A DNA stretch of 11,520 bases. Origin: an uncultured Prevotella sp. Its GTDB lineage: Bacteria > Bacteroidota > Bacteroidia > Bacteroidales > Bacteroidaceae. The stretch covers positions 1 to 11,520 of the forward strand of contig CAJJWN010000067.1 in NCBI GenBank assembly GCA_905196835.1, written 5' to 3'. How positions within the stretch are numbered: position 1 is the stretch's first letter; each line of letters opens with the position of its first letter. The position numbers were made by a program, and so were the translations under genes. The notes under the pieces are model-generated. The model did no database searches and was not told the origin of the DNA. It saw only the letters and a list, made by a program, of their open reading frames with translations. Below, one piece after another: positions 1 to 7,467 of the stretch.

Positions 1-202
1 TGTTTCGGCGTGATTTGCAATCCGCCGAAATATACTATAAGGATTTGCAATCCGATTAAACCGACTACACCAACGGCTTGGTTGCTGCAAACAAGGAACT
101 GTCAAGCGGATTGCAAATCCTTATAGTAAGAACCGCCGGATTGCAAATCCGGCGGAACAAGTGGAACAAGTGCGGACGAGTTGCAAATCAGGCGGAACGA
201 GT
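1..202. repeat. Array of short palindromic repeats, core GGATT-TGC-AATCC
   Basis: Five copies of a short self-complementary motif lie within about 200 bases. Copies near 11-24 and 41-54 read GATTTGCAATCCG. Copies near 107-120, 137-151 and 181-190 read in the opposite sense (CGGATTGCAAATCC, the last degenerate). The 3-30 copy has outer arms TTTCGGCG (3-10) and CGCCGAAA (23-30). The 133-155 copy is a perfect palindrome with 10-base arms and a GCA centre. Segments 141-162 and 181-202 are direct repeats matching at 20 of 22 bases, 40 bases apart. The array may extend left of the window. It resembles REP-like intergenic elements; no protein in it looks genuine. Apart from this array and the cdd promoter, I see nothing in 1-309. 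Confidence 0.8.
33..128. repeat. 22-bp perfect inverted repeat, arms 33-54 and 107-128
   Basis: The 22 bases at 33-54, starting TACTATAAGG, are exactly reverse-complemented at 107-128, which ends CCTTATAGTA. The arms are 52 bases apart, and pairing fails at both the outer and inner borders. The match runs past the shared 14-base repeat core into the TACTATAA flank. It therefore suggests an inverted duplication of a longer unit, or the two ends of a small element, more than chance pairing of two core copies. Confidence 0.85.
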
Positions 203-235
203 ATGGCAGAAAATACAAAAACGCGAACTGCCGCG

Positions 236-269
236 TTTGCACGTTTCTCGGAAAATAATCGTATTTTTG
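236..269 (+). promoter_or_regulatory. Predicted Bacteroidetes-type promoter of cdd
   Basis: TATTTTTG at 262-269 matches the TAnnTTTG -7 element. TTTG at 236-239 could be the -33 element, with a 22-base spacer that is slightly longer than the usual 19-21. The transcript would start near 274 and leave a leader of about 36 bases before the ATG at 310. No Shine-Dalgarno sequence is seen, as is usual in this phylum. Confidence 0.6.
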
Positions 270-309
270 CAGAAGATAAAACCGTCCATTTACAGAAAAA
301 CAAATAAAC

Positions 310-789
310 ATGAAACAGATTACAATCAAGGCAGACGTGAGCGTATGCCGGTATGACGAGTTGCAGGAAGAGGCAAGGACGCTGACCGCCACCGCAAAGG
401 AGGCTACGGACAACTCATATTCGCCTTACTCGGGCTTCCGCGTGGGAGCAGCGGTAAGGCTTGACGACGGCACGGTGATAAAAGGCGCCAACCAGGAGAA
501 CGCGGCCTTCTCCGTAACAATGTGCGCCGAGCGCGCGGCAATATTCAACGCGCAGTCGAACCGTCCGCAATCGGCCATTACGGAAATAGCCATCGCGGCA
601 AGAAACAACGACGGGTTTACGCACGAGCCGGTGTCGCCCTGCGGCTCGTGCAGGCAGGCACTGCTGGAAATGGAGCAGCGCTACGGGCGCGACATCAGAG
701 TATATCTATGCGGAAAGGACTGTGTGTATATTCTTGAAAGCGTGAAAGAGCTTATGCCACTGTCGTTCGTAGACAAGTCGATGCGCTGA
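310..789 (+). CDS. cdd: Cytidine deaminase
   Basis: Zinc-dependent cytidine deaminase (159 residues), which converts cytidine and deoxycytidine to uridine and deoxyuridine in cytosolic pyrimidine salvage. The catalytic signature is complete. TMCAERAAI supplies zinc ligand C72 and the proton-shuttling glutamate E74. PCGSCRQ supplies ligands C111 and C114. NQEN at 61-64 sits where the family binds the nucleoside ribose, and the end (LMPLSF) is the usual C-terminal motif. The length fits the small homotetrameric class. The ATG at 310 has an A-rich upstream stretch and a good -7 box 41 bases away. The gene is alone on its strand and converges on the addB-like gene, with one base between the stop codons and no visible terminator. 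Confidence 0.95.
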   Translation: MKQITIKADVSVCRYDELQEEARTLTATAKEATDNSYSPYSGFRVGAAVRLDDGTVIKGANQENAAFSVTMCAERAAIFNAQSNRPQSAITEIAIAARNNDGFTHEPVSPCGSCRQALLEMEQRYGRDIRVYLCGKDCVYILESVKELMPLSFVDKSMR

Positions 790-790
790 C

Positions 791-3661
791 TTAAAGTCCG
801 CACAAGCCGCTGTACGGGCAGAACGAGCACGCCGACCTGTCATCGGTAGGACGGAACGGCCGGGCAGGGTCGAATATCGCTGAGACGACGGTATGCAGGC
901 CCTCGGCAAAAGCCTGTTCGTGCTCGGCAATGTCGGTGATGCGCTCCTTGCCTATTGTCAACGTAGGGTCATAGCCGTCTGCCGCCGTCTGCTGGATGAA
1001 AAGCAGTGCCGGACTGACGGCCAGTCCGCCGGGATTGAGCCTCGCGTCGTGCCTTACGAGCATGGCGTAAAGCATGGTTTGCAGATAATAGTCGGTATGC
1101 TTGCTCTGCTCCGGGGGCATGGCGAATATATCGTCTATGCCGTTGACCTTCTTCATGGCGTAACGTCCGGTCTTGTAATCGATGACACGCAGCCGCTCAC
1201 ACCCCATGGCCTTATCGTATATGCGGTCAAGGCGGTCTATGCGTCCGCCTATGTTTATAAGGCGCGTTCCACTGCTTGTGGCAACCTGAAGCGGCGCATA
1301 GACGGAAACCTCGACGTCGTTTATGCGGAACGGAGCCAGGTCGCGGTCTATCTCGAGCAGCCGCCGGAGATACCTGATGATGACCTCGCGGTTAATCAGC
1401 TGCAGGCCGTTGTAGTCGATACGCTTTTTCGTCCCTTTCTCGAAAACCGTTTCAGAGAAAGCCCTATCCACGATGCGCGCCACGTATTCTTTATGTTTCA
1501 GTGCGTAATCGATGCCTTCGCATGTCACGGTACCGTCGTCCTGCCTCAATTCGCCGTAAAGTATTTCGGAAGCGGCGTGGAACACATTGCCGAAAATACG
1601 GCTGCTCATCTCCTCCAACTCGTCATCCTCTGGCTCGTTTATCCTGGCGACATTGCTGTAATAGAACTGCAACGGACAGCGCATGTAGCGGTTGACGGAC
1701 GTAGGCGAGATATACTCCATGCCGTCCAACACGCGCATTATGGCCGCGTCTTTGGGTATCGGCACGGCATTGCGGAACGTTGTCTGCTGCCCCGTCTGCA
1801 ACGACATGCGCCTTATGTCGAGGCCGCTCTCTATCATAAGCTGCAGCATGAAGCGGCTCATCTCGCCGGTATGGCCGTTCTCGGTGGAATTGTTGTAAAC
1901 CAAAGTAACGTCAGACGCGCGTTGCAGAAGGTTATAGAAATAATACGCATAGATGGAAACCTTGTTGTCGATGGTGGTTAGTCCGTGGGCTTTCCTTATT
2001 GAATACGGGATGAAAGAAGAGTCGTTGACGCCCTTGGGCATGTTGCCCTCGTTGCACGAAAGCACTAATACATGGTCGAAGTCGATATTTCTTGTCTCCA
2101 GAATGCCCATCACCTGTATTCCCTCGGCAGGCTCTCCGTGGAAAGGTATGGATGTAGAGTTGATTATCTGGATGACGAGCTTCTGCAATGTAAGCATGTC
2201 CGCGTCAAGGTCGCCGGACTTTACGAGTTCGTTCACCCTGTTGCACAAGGTGTACATCCTGAACAGAGATTCCTGCATGAGAGGGTCGTTGCCGTCATCG
2301 CCACAACCGCAGGCAACGATTTTCAGCACATCAACAAGCCATCCGGCCAGCGTCTTGCTGTCGGTAGCGGCGTTGAAGAGGGTTGCCGTGCCGGGGTCTA
2401 CGGCAAGGACTGACGGCGAAGGGCGATAAATTCTGTTACTCTTTAGCGTCGCAATAAGCTCACGGCATTTCACTGAAACGTATTTTGCGTATGGATGAGA
2501 CAACGCCTGCATCACGTATTTCACCCTGAATGTGCCGTCAGCTTGTGAATATCCGTTTATCCTCAAATCAAGCAACTGGAGCACAAACGATGCAACCGAC
2601 GTCTGGAAAAGCGGAAAGCCGGTAGTTATGTTTACGCTTTCCACGTCTTCGGGGAGGCAGTGTATCACCGTAGGCAGCAGTGCCTCGTCACACAATACAA
2701 TGGCAACGTCACAGCCAAGCTTGTACCTGTAATTCTCTTTAAGCCAGTCGTTAACGTATCTCGCCTGCACATTCTCAGTGGAAGCGCTGACGAATGTAAT
2801 GTTCTTATTTCTTTTAAAGTTATGATATATGTCGGCGTCTGAATTGTCAAGCTCATTCGGGAACTGCCTGATATATTGCGAAACATAATGTCCGGCTTCG
2901 TTGGCGTGTGACGCATTGCTGTCATCAGACATATAATAATCGTCGAAATCCCAGTAAAAACGCGCCTTGCCGTCTTTCTGCAACCGCAGGAATATCTCTT
3001 GCTCCACTTTCTGCAAGACATTAAAGCCAACGAAAATATATGTGTCATAATGATAATCGACGGCGGGATTTGTAGCAACGTCGCGGTAAAGCATACCTTC
3101 ATACGCTATCGACTGCTCACGCAAGCGCGAACGGAAATCGTTGTATATATCTTCGATATGCGACCATAAGCGCAAGAAACGCTGCTTCAGCTCCGTGTTC
3201 CCGTTGTCTGTAAAATTACTGAAAAACCTGTGCAGTATTTCCCTTTGTTCGTCGTCAAGATAGGAAATGTCGTCAAACTCATGCAAGTCTTTTACATTTC
3301 TAAATACACTCGACGCATCGGCCATGTTCTTATCCAAGTCGTCAAAATCGGCAATAAGCATCTGTCCCCAGCCGAAGAAGTGGTCAAGCGTCTCATCGAT
3401 GCCCGTACACTTGACAAAACTTTTATGCACGTCACAAGTCAATTTGATAGGGTCGCCAACGGTAAGTGCCGAATGCCGACGAAAGAACTCGCTGATTGTA
3501 ATGTACGCCGGAGACCAGACAGGCAGCCCTGACATCCTTGCCAAATAATCATTTAGGAACAAAGAAGCACGTTTGTTGGGAAATACGATTGCCACATGTG
3601 ACAGGTCTGTGCCGTGTTTGCGCAGTATGTCTTCGGCTACATATTCTAAAAATTTCTTCAT
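791..3661 (-). CDS. addB: AddB-like helicase-fold / PD-(D/E)XK nuclease with 4Fe-4S cluster
   Basis: Large protein (956 residues) resembling the AddB subunit of AddAB helicase-nucleases, which process double-strand breaks for recombination. The N-terminal half has a degenerate superfamily 1 helicase fold: no GxxGxGKT Walker A motif is present, but the conserved stretch LETRNIDFDHVLVLSCNEGN follows at about 521-540. The C-terminal RecB-like nuclease has H695, D809 (GGRIDRLD), D828 and K830 (VIDYKTG) and Q861/Y865 (QTMLY). C662 (RCPLQFYY) with C945, C948 and C954 (CSFCPYSGLC) gives the four-cysteine cluster pattern of AddB nucleases. The start at 3659-3661 follows a TATTTTTG box (3692-3699 on the minus strand). 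The partner AddA helicase is not in the window. The family call is secure; the gene symbol is less so. Confidence 0.85.
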   Translation of the reverse strand: MKKFLEYVAEDILRKHGTDLSHVAIVFPNKRASLFLNDYLARMSGLPVWSPAYITISEFFRRHSALTVGDPIKLTCDVHKSFVKCTGIDETLDHFFGWGQMLIADFDDLDKNMADASSVFRNVKDLHEFDDISYLDDEQREILHRFFSNFTDNGNTELKQRFLRLWSHIEDIYNDFRSRLREQSIAYEGMLYRDVATNPAVDYHYDTYIFVGFNVLQKVEQEIFLRLQKDGKARFYWDFDDYYMSDDSNASHANEAGHYVSQYIRQFPNELDNSDADIYHNFKRNKNITFVSASTENVQARYVNDWLKENYRYKLGCDVAIVLCDEALLPTVIHCLPEDVESVNITTGFPLFQTSVASFVLQLLDLRINGYSQADGTFRVKYVMQALSHPYAKYVSVKCRELIATLKSNRIYRPSPSVLAVDPGTATLFNAATDSKTLAGWLVDVLKIVACGCGDDGNDPLMQESLFRMYTLCNRVNELVKSGDLDADMLTLQKLVIQIINSTSIPFHGEPAEGIQVMGILETRNIDFDHVLVLSCNEGNMPKGVNDSSFIPYSIRKAHGLTTIDNKVSIYAYYFYNLLQRASDVTLVYNNSTENGHTGEMSRFMLQLMIESGLDIRRMSLQTGQQTTFRNAVPIPKDAAIMRVLDGMEYISPTSVNRYMRCPLQFYYSNVARINEPEDDELEEMSSRIFGNVFHAASEILYGELRQDDGTVTCEGIDYALKHKEYVARIVDRAFSETVFEKGTKKRIDYNGLQLINREVIIRYLRRLLEIDRDLAPFRINDVEVSVYAPLQVATSSGTRLINIGGRIDRLDRIYDKAMGCERLRVIDYKTGRYAMKKVNGIDDIFAMPPEQSKHTDYYLQTMLYAMLVRHDARLNPGGLAVSPALLFIQQTAADGYDPTLTIGKERITDIAEHEQAFAEGLHTVVSAIFDPARPFRPTDDRSACSFCPYSGLCGL

Positions 3662-3691
3662 GCGGATGACGACTTAAAAGAACATACGCTG

Positions 3692-3699
3692 CAAAAATA
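3692..3699 (-). promoter_or_regulatory. Predicted -7 element for the addB-like gene
   Basis: Read on the minus strand this is TATTTTTG, matching TAnnTTTG. It ends 30 bases before the start codon, which predicts a leader of about 26 bases. No TTTG -33 element is seen at the proper distance. It lies beyond the rpsA terminator, so the addB-like gene is probably transcribed on its own. Confidence 0.5.
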
Positions 3700-3759
3700 C
3701 TATATTTTTACATAATAACGAAGCTTTAAAAGCCCGTTTTTATGGCATGAAAAAGCTAC

Positions 3760-3797
3760 AACAACAAAAATCCCCATGGCGTTTGCCACGGGGATTT
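3760..3797 (-). terminator. Intrinsic terminator of rpsA
   Basis: On the minus strand the arms AAATCCCCGTGGC and GCCATGGGGATTT form a 13-bp stem with one G-U pair and a four-base AAAC loop. A U-rich stretch (TTTTTGTTGTTG, including the last stem bases) follows at once. In window coordinates the arms are 3785-3797 and 3768-3780. The structure lies 24 bases after the rpsA stop codon. The opposite strand has no U-run, so termination should work only in the rpsA direction. Confidence 0.88.
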
Positions 3798-3820
3798 GCG
3801 TATAAAAGGTTTACGAAATA

Positions 3821-5593
3821 TTACTTCTCGCCTTTTTCCATCTTTGCCTTCAACTCTGCAAGAGCGTCAATGTCACCTAACGTGGTGCCTGCTGCTATGT
3901 TGTTGATGGCAGGAGTCTCCTCCTTCTTAGCCTTCTTGCGCGGAGCCTTCTTGGGCTCGTCCTTCACGTCCTCAAAAGTGCGGCTGTGAGAAAGTATTAT
4001 CCTCTTGGTCTCCTTTACGAACTCGATTACCTTGAACTGGAGTTCCTCGCCGAGCTGTGCCTGGCTTCCATCCTCTTTTACAAGGTGCTTGGGAGTTGCA
4101 AATCCTTCACCGCCTTCATTGAGGGCGATAACTGCACCCTTGTCCATTATCTCGGTAATCTTGCCTGCATGGATTGAGCCCGGAGTATAGATGGTCTCGT
4201 ATGTGTCCCAAGGATTTTCCTCCAGCTGCTTGTGGCCGAGGCTGAGACGACGGTTCTCCTTGTCTATCTCCAAAACGACAACATCGATGTCGGCACCTAC
4301 CTGGGTAAACTCTGAAGGATGCTTAACCTTCTTCGTCCAAGACAAATCGCTGATGTGGATAAGTCCGTCAACGCCTTCCTCGAGCTCAACGAAGATACCG
4401 AAATTGGTGAAGTTGCGTACCTTTGCTGTATGCTTGCTGCCGATAGGATACTTAACTTCGATTGTCTCCCATGGGTCTTCCTTAAGCTGCTTGATGCCGA
4501 GAGACATCTTGCGCTCCTCGCGGTCGAGCGTAAGTATCACAGCCTCTACCTCGTCGCCTACGTGCAGGAACTCCTGCGCGCTGCGCAGATGCTGGCTCCA
4601 GCTCATTTCAGAAACGTGTATCAAGCCTTCTACACCGGGAGCTATTTCTACGAATGCGCCGTAATCGGCAATGACAACAACCTTGCCCTTAACATGGTCG
4701 CCAACCTTGAGGTTGGGGTCAAGAGCATCCCAAGGATGCGGAGTGAGCTGCTTCAAGCCGAGAGCGATGCGCTTCTTGTCGTCATCAAAGTCAAGGATGA
4801 CAACATTGATTTTCTGGTCCAAAGACACAACCTCGTGCGGGTCGCTGACACGTCCCCAAGAAAGGTCTGTGATATGGATGAGTCCGTCTACACCACCAAG
4901 GTCTACGAACACGCCATAAGACGTGATGTTCTTGACTGTTCCTTCCAAAATCTGTCCCTTCTCGAGCTTGCTGATAATCTCCTTCTTCTGTGCTTCGAGT
5001 TCAGCCTCGATAAGAGCCTTATGCGACACAACGACATTGCGGAACTCCTGGTTGATTTTAACAACCTTGAACTCCATCGTCTTGCCTACGAATACATCAT
5101 AATCGCGTATGGGGTGAACGTCAATCTGGCTTCCGGGAAGGAATGCCTCAATGCCGAATACATCAACTATCATGCCACCCTTCGTGCGGCACTTGATGTA
5201 TCCCTGGATAACCTCTTCGTTTTCAAGAGCTGCGTTGACACGCTCCCAGCTCTTGCTCAGACGAGCCTTCTTGTGTGAAAGCAGAAGCTGACCTTTCTTG
5301 TCTTCCTGGTTTTCAACATAAACCTCAACCGTGTCACCTACTTTCAAATCGGGATTGTAACGGAACTCGCTCGAAGGAATGATACCGTCGCTCTTGTAAC
5401 CGATGTTGACTACTACTTCCTTCTTGTCGATTGAAATAACCGTTCCGTCAACAACCTGGTGTTCGCTGACCTTGTTAAGGGTTTCGTCGTAAGCTTTCTC
5501 AAGGTCTTCCTTGCTTACACTTGCCTGGCTTCCATTCTCAAACTCGTCCCAATTGAAGTCTGCCAATGGTTGCACGTTCTTTAAATCTGACAT
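3821..5593 (-). CDS. rpsA: 30S ribosomal protein S1
   Basis: Ribosomal protein S1 (590 residues), the RNA-binding small-subunit protein that helps load and unfold mRNA. Six S1 (OB-fold) domains are visible at about 46-108, 126-192, 213-281, 298-367, 385-453 and 472-538. Domains 3 to 5 are the most typical, each with the pattern GxFVxL...GLIHxSDLSW. Domains 1, 2 and 6 are more diverged, as in other S1 proteins. A lysine-rich tail (547-560) follows the last domain. The length is normal for Bacteroidetes. The start at 5591-5593 follows an AT-rich leader without a Shine-Dalgarno sequence. The gene has its own promoter (5652-5659) and terminator (3760-3797), so it looks monocistronic. Confidence 0.96.
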   Translation of the reverse strand: MSDLKNVQPLADFNWDEFENGSQASVSKEDLEKAYDETLNKVSEHQVVDGTVISIDKKEVVVNIGYKSDGIIPSSEFRYNPDLKVGDTVEVYVENQEDKKGQLLLSHKKARLSKSWERVNAALENEEVIQGYIKCRTKGGMIVDVFGIEAFLPGSQIDVHPIRDYDVFVGKTMEFKVVKINQEFRNVVVSHKALIEAELEAQKKEIISKLEKGQILEGTVKNITSYGVFVDLGGVDGLIHITDLSWGRVSDPHEVVSLDQKINVVILDFDDDKKRIALGLKQLTPHPWDALDPNLKVGDHVKGKVVVIADYGAFVEIAPGVEGLIHVSEMSWSQHLRSAQEFLHVGDEVEAVILTLDREERKMSLGIKQLKEDPWETIEVKYPIGSKHTAKVRNFTNFGIFVELEEGVDGLIHISDLSWTKKVKHPSEFTQVGADIDVVVLEIDKENRRLSLGHKQLEENPWDTYETIYTPGSIHAGKITEIMDKGAVIALNEGGEGFATPKHLVKEDGSQAQLGEELQFKVIEFVKETKRIILSHSRTFEDVKDEPKKAPRKKAKKEETPAINNIAAGTTLGDIDALAELKAKMEKGEK

Positions 5594-5617
5594 AAATAAT
5601 AATTAAGTTTTAAATTA

Positions 5618-5634
5618 ATAAAGTTAGACTTTAT
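5618..5634 (-). promoter_or_regulatory. Small hairpin in the rpsA leader
   Basis: ATAAAGT and ACTTTAT pair perfectly (7 bp) around a three-base loop, within the roughly 54-base predicted leader and 24 bases before the start codon. The stem is AT-rich and weak. S1 represses its own translation in some bacteria, so a leader structure is plausible as a binding site, but nothing here proves that role. Confidence 0.35.
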
Positions 5635-5651
5635 ATTGTCCAAATCGGGCG

Positions 5652-5659
5652 CAAAGGTA
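5652..5659 (-). promoter_or_regulatory. Predicted -7 element of rpsA
   Basis: On the minus strand this reads TACCTTTG, a full match to TAnnTTTG, followed by C and a G/C-rich start region. No TTTG -33 box is found 19-21 bases upstream. The expected transcript start is near 5648, giving a leader of about 54 bases that is strongly AT-rich. Confidence 0.65.
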
Positions 5660-5767
5660 CAATCTTTACTTCATTAATAATGATATAAAGCAAAATATTT
5701 TCACACAAAAGAGTGCTTTTTACGTAAATTTAACTTACACACATTGTATGATAACATAAATACGCTA

Positions 5768-6298
5768 TCATTCTTCGCTGCCTGCCGCCCTCAATATGAT
5801 GCTCGTAGCACCGATGGTAAACAATGTTCCGTCATAAATAACACGCCTTTCGCGGTCGCCAAGTATTTCATTGTCTACGAACGTTCCGGTATTGCTCGGG
5901 CCGTCACGCAACACATATTTAAGGCGTCCGTTCTTATCTCTCGATACATTAATGACGCAATGGTTGATGTCTATGCTCGGGTCGTTGGTCTCTATCGGGG
6001 CTGTAGTCTTGCTGCCTTTCATGTAGCGGCCTATCGTGTTGTCGCCTATATTCAAAGGTATTACCTGCTTGTAATGAAAGACATTCTCTATTACCACGAT
6101 AGAGCCAAAATCTTTACTACCGGCATTCTCATCCAGAACTTCCTCTTTTCTGGTGTTCATCAGCTTAGACTTGCCTATCCTTATGCCAAACTGCTTGCCG
6201 CATTGCGGACACTCGAACACCAAAGCCTGGCCTTCACTGTACTTTGTTTCGTCAAATGTGATGAACTCGTCACACTTCGGACACCTGACTCTCTTCAT
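5768..6298 (-). CDS. Zinc-ribbon and FHA domain protein
   Basis: Cytoplasmic protein (176 residues) with two recognisable parts. The N-terminus is an MJ0042-like zinc ribbon with CPKC (C6, C9) and CPQC (C30, C33). After a linker, residues about 68-172 form a forkhead-associated (FHA) domain, a fold that normally binds phosphothreonine. NTIGRY (87-92) is the GR strand, DPSIDINHCVI (106-116) the S-R-x-H position, and SNTGTFVDN (135-143) the S-x-N-G-T position. In the last two sites the usual serine and arginine are D110 and I111, and the usual asparagine is T137, so phosphopeptide binding is uncertain. No membrane segment is seen. The gene starts one base after the HU-CCDC81/SPOR stop codon, so the two are probably cotranscribed. 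Its partner protein is unknown. Confidence 0.85.
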   Translation of the reverse strand: MKRVRCPKCDEFITFDETKYSEGQALVFECPQCGKQFGIRIGKSKLMNTRKEEVLDENAGSKDFGSIVVIENVFHYKQVIPLNIGDNTIGRYMKGSKTTAPIETNDPSIDINHCVINVSRDKNGRLKYVLRDGPSNTGTFVDNEILGDRERRVIYDGTLFTIGATSIILRAAGSEE

Positions 6299-6299
6299 G

Positions 6300-7430
6300 T
6301 CAATTCTTCACCTGATAAACCCATGCCTCGTAAAAACGTTCGTCATTACGCAGATTGTTCAATTCGTTGTAGGCGTCATTCTGACTTTCAAAACGGCCGT
6401 ATGCAACCTTTACCGATTTGTTTTTCCCAACCAACACATAGGCTTTTCCAAATCCGTCCTTTTCAAGTTGGCCGACAAACGCTTGGGCGTTTTTCTTTGT
6501 GACTTGACTTGCAAGCACTATACAATAATAGTCTCCACCGCCAATTCCGGCTTTCACATCGGCAACATTGCTTTCCGCCGTCTTGCCGCTTTCCTTGTTT
6601 CCGGCAATTGCCGCGTCCCTTTCTTTCACACCGGTGCGGGAAGACAACTTCAAACCGTCAGAGCTATTTACTATTTTATCATACCCGTCAGACACCAACC
6701 GGCTTACAACTTCGCCTCCAATGCCGCTCGTCCTGACCGTGCCTACACTTTCATTGACAGGCGTGCCCAACGCCAAAAACAGAACTACGGCTATGATTGC
6801 GGCAACCAGATTGCGCAATGCGCTGACTTTTATCTGTACACTCTTGCCGTCACGGCCCTCCTCATTCGTATTTGTAACTTTCTCGAAATCATTTGCCGGA
6901 ACACCATCGGCAACAACATCGCCAACGGGGAACGTCACCGACACAACTTTTCCGGCCGGCTTCTCCGCATCCGCCGAACGTCCGCCCGCACGCACATTCA
7001 TCTCAAACGAGCTCAACCCGTAAAGCCCCGGCGTCAATATGCCGGCCTCACACGGCTTGAACTCCAGGTTGCCGTCGCCGTTAAGATACAGTGTTCCGAT
7101 ATTGTTCAGCTCGTACACGCCGTTGTTCTCAACATGCTGGCGCAGCTCCTCAACCTCAGCCTCTATGCGTGTGAGGGCGTCAGGAAAACTTATGTCATAA
7201 GCATCTGAATATGACTGTACCAGCAAAGAGTCGTTGACACGCAGCTTCGGGTTGAAGCCAAGCGTCCTCAACGGCGGTATGAACATGCCGTCATTGCCGT
7301 CATAACGGGCTGCGACATGGCTTGCGACAAAGCCCCCCAGGCCCGGGACGATGACGCAATCGCTCTTCAGCAGCAAAATCTCTATATGTCTATCCAATTC
7401 TATCACGAGTGCAAAATTAATGTTTTTCAT
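6300..7430 (-). CDS. HU-CCDC81 / transmembrane / SPOR domain protein
   Basis: Membrane protein of 376 residues. Residues 1-140 match my memory of the paired bacterial HU-CCDC81 domains, HU-like folds common in Bacteroidetes; VIVPGLGGFVA (26-36) is the clearest motif. One hydrophobic segment follows at about 204-222. Residues about 299-374 form a SPOR domain, which in other proteins binds denuded septal peptidoglycan. The order predicts a cytoplasmic HU-like part, one membrane pass and a periplasmic wall-binding end. A role in tethering DNA or a cytoplasmic partner at the division site is a guess. The frame is open for 38 more codons upstream, but the start at 7428-7430 is preferred: HU-CCDC81 begins here and a -7 box lies just upstream. 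The longer version would place that promoter inside the gene. Confidence 0.85.
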   Translation of the reverse strand: MKNINFALVIELDRHIEILLLKSDCVIVPGLGGFVASHVAARYDGNDGMFIPPLRTLGFNPKLRVNDSLLVQSYSDAYDISFPDALTRIEAEVEELRQHVENNGVYELNNIGTLYLNGDGNLEFKPCEAGILTPGLYGLSSFEMNVRAGGRSADAEKPAGKVVSVTFPVGDVVADGVPANDFEKVTNTNEEGRDGKSVQIKVSALRNLVAAIIAVVLFLALGTPVNESVGTVRTSGIGGEVVSRLVSDGYDKIVNSSDGLKLSSRTGVKERDAAIAGNKESGKTAESNVADVKAGIGGGDYYCIVLASQVTKKNAQAFVGQLEKDGFGKAYVLVGKNKSVKVAYGRFESQNDAYNELNNLRNDERFYEAWVYQVKN

Positions 7431-7439
7431 CCGAAAACG

Positions 7440-7467
7440 CAAATATAAGTATGACAAAAAAGACAAA
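7440..7467 (-). promoter_or_regulatory. Predicted promoter of the HU-CCDC81/SPOR-FHA unit
   Basis: On the minus strand TATATTTG (7440-7447) matches TAnnTTTG. TTTG at 7464-7467 could be the -33 element, but the 16-base spacer is shorter than usual. The -7 box ends only nine bases before the start codon, so the transcript would have a leader of roughly five bases or none. Confidence 0.5.

Noticed and set aside
1..202. CRISPR array
   Set aside because: Copies occur in both orientations, spacing is irregular, cores are too short and no cas gene is present.
78..356. 92-codon open frame through the left repeat array
   Set aside because: Its peptide mainly reads the repeats (recurring GLQI), it overlaps the cdd start, and it resembles the spurious peptides such repeats produce.
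893..1981. 362-codon open frame antisense to the addB-like gene
   Set aside because: The minus strand encodes a complete, motif-rich nuclease here. The antisense peptide shows no domain and is explained by the codon bias of the real gene.
4093..4106. Another copy of the left-end repeat (TTGCAAATCC inside rpsA)
   Set aside because: It lies within conserved coding sequence, and the match is too short to exceed chance.
4319..5278. 319-codon open frame antisense to rpsA
   Set aside because: It mirrors the repeated S1 domains of the true gene and has no promoter or recognisable domain.
5744..7208. Two long plus-strand frames (252 and 351 codons) opposite the FHA and HU-CCDC81/SPOR genes
   Set aside because: They are antisense to genes with clear domains and have no domain of their own.
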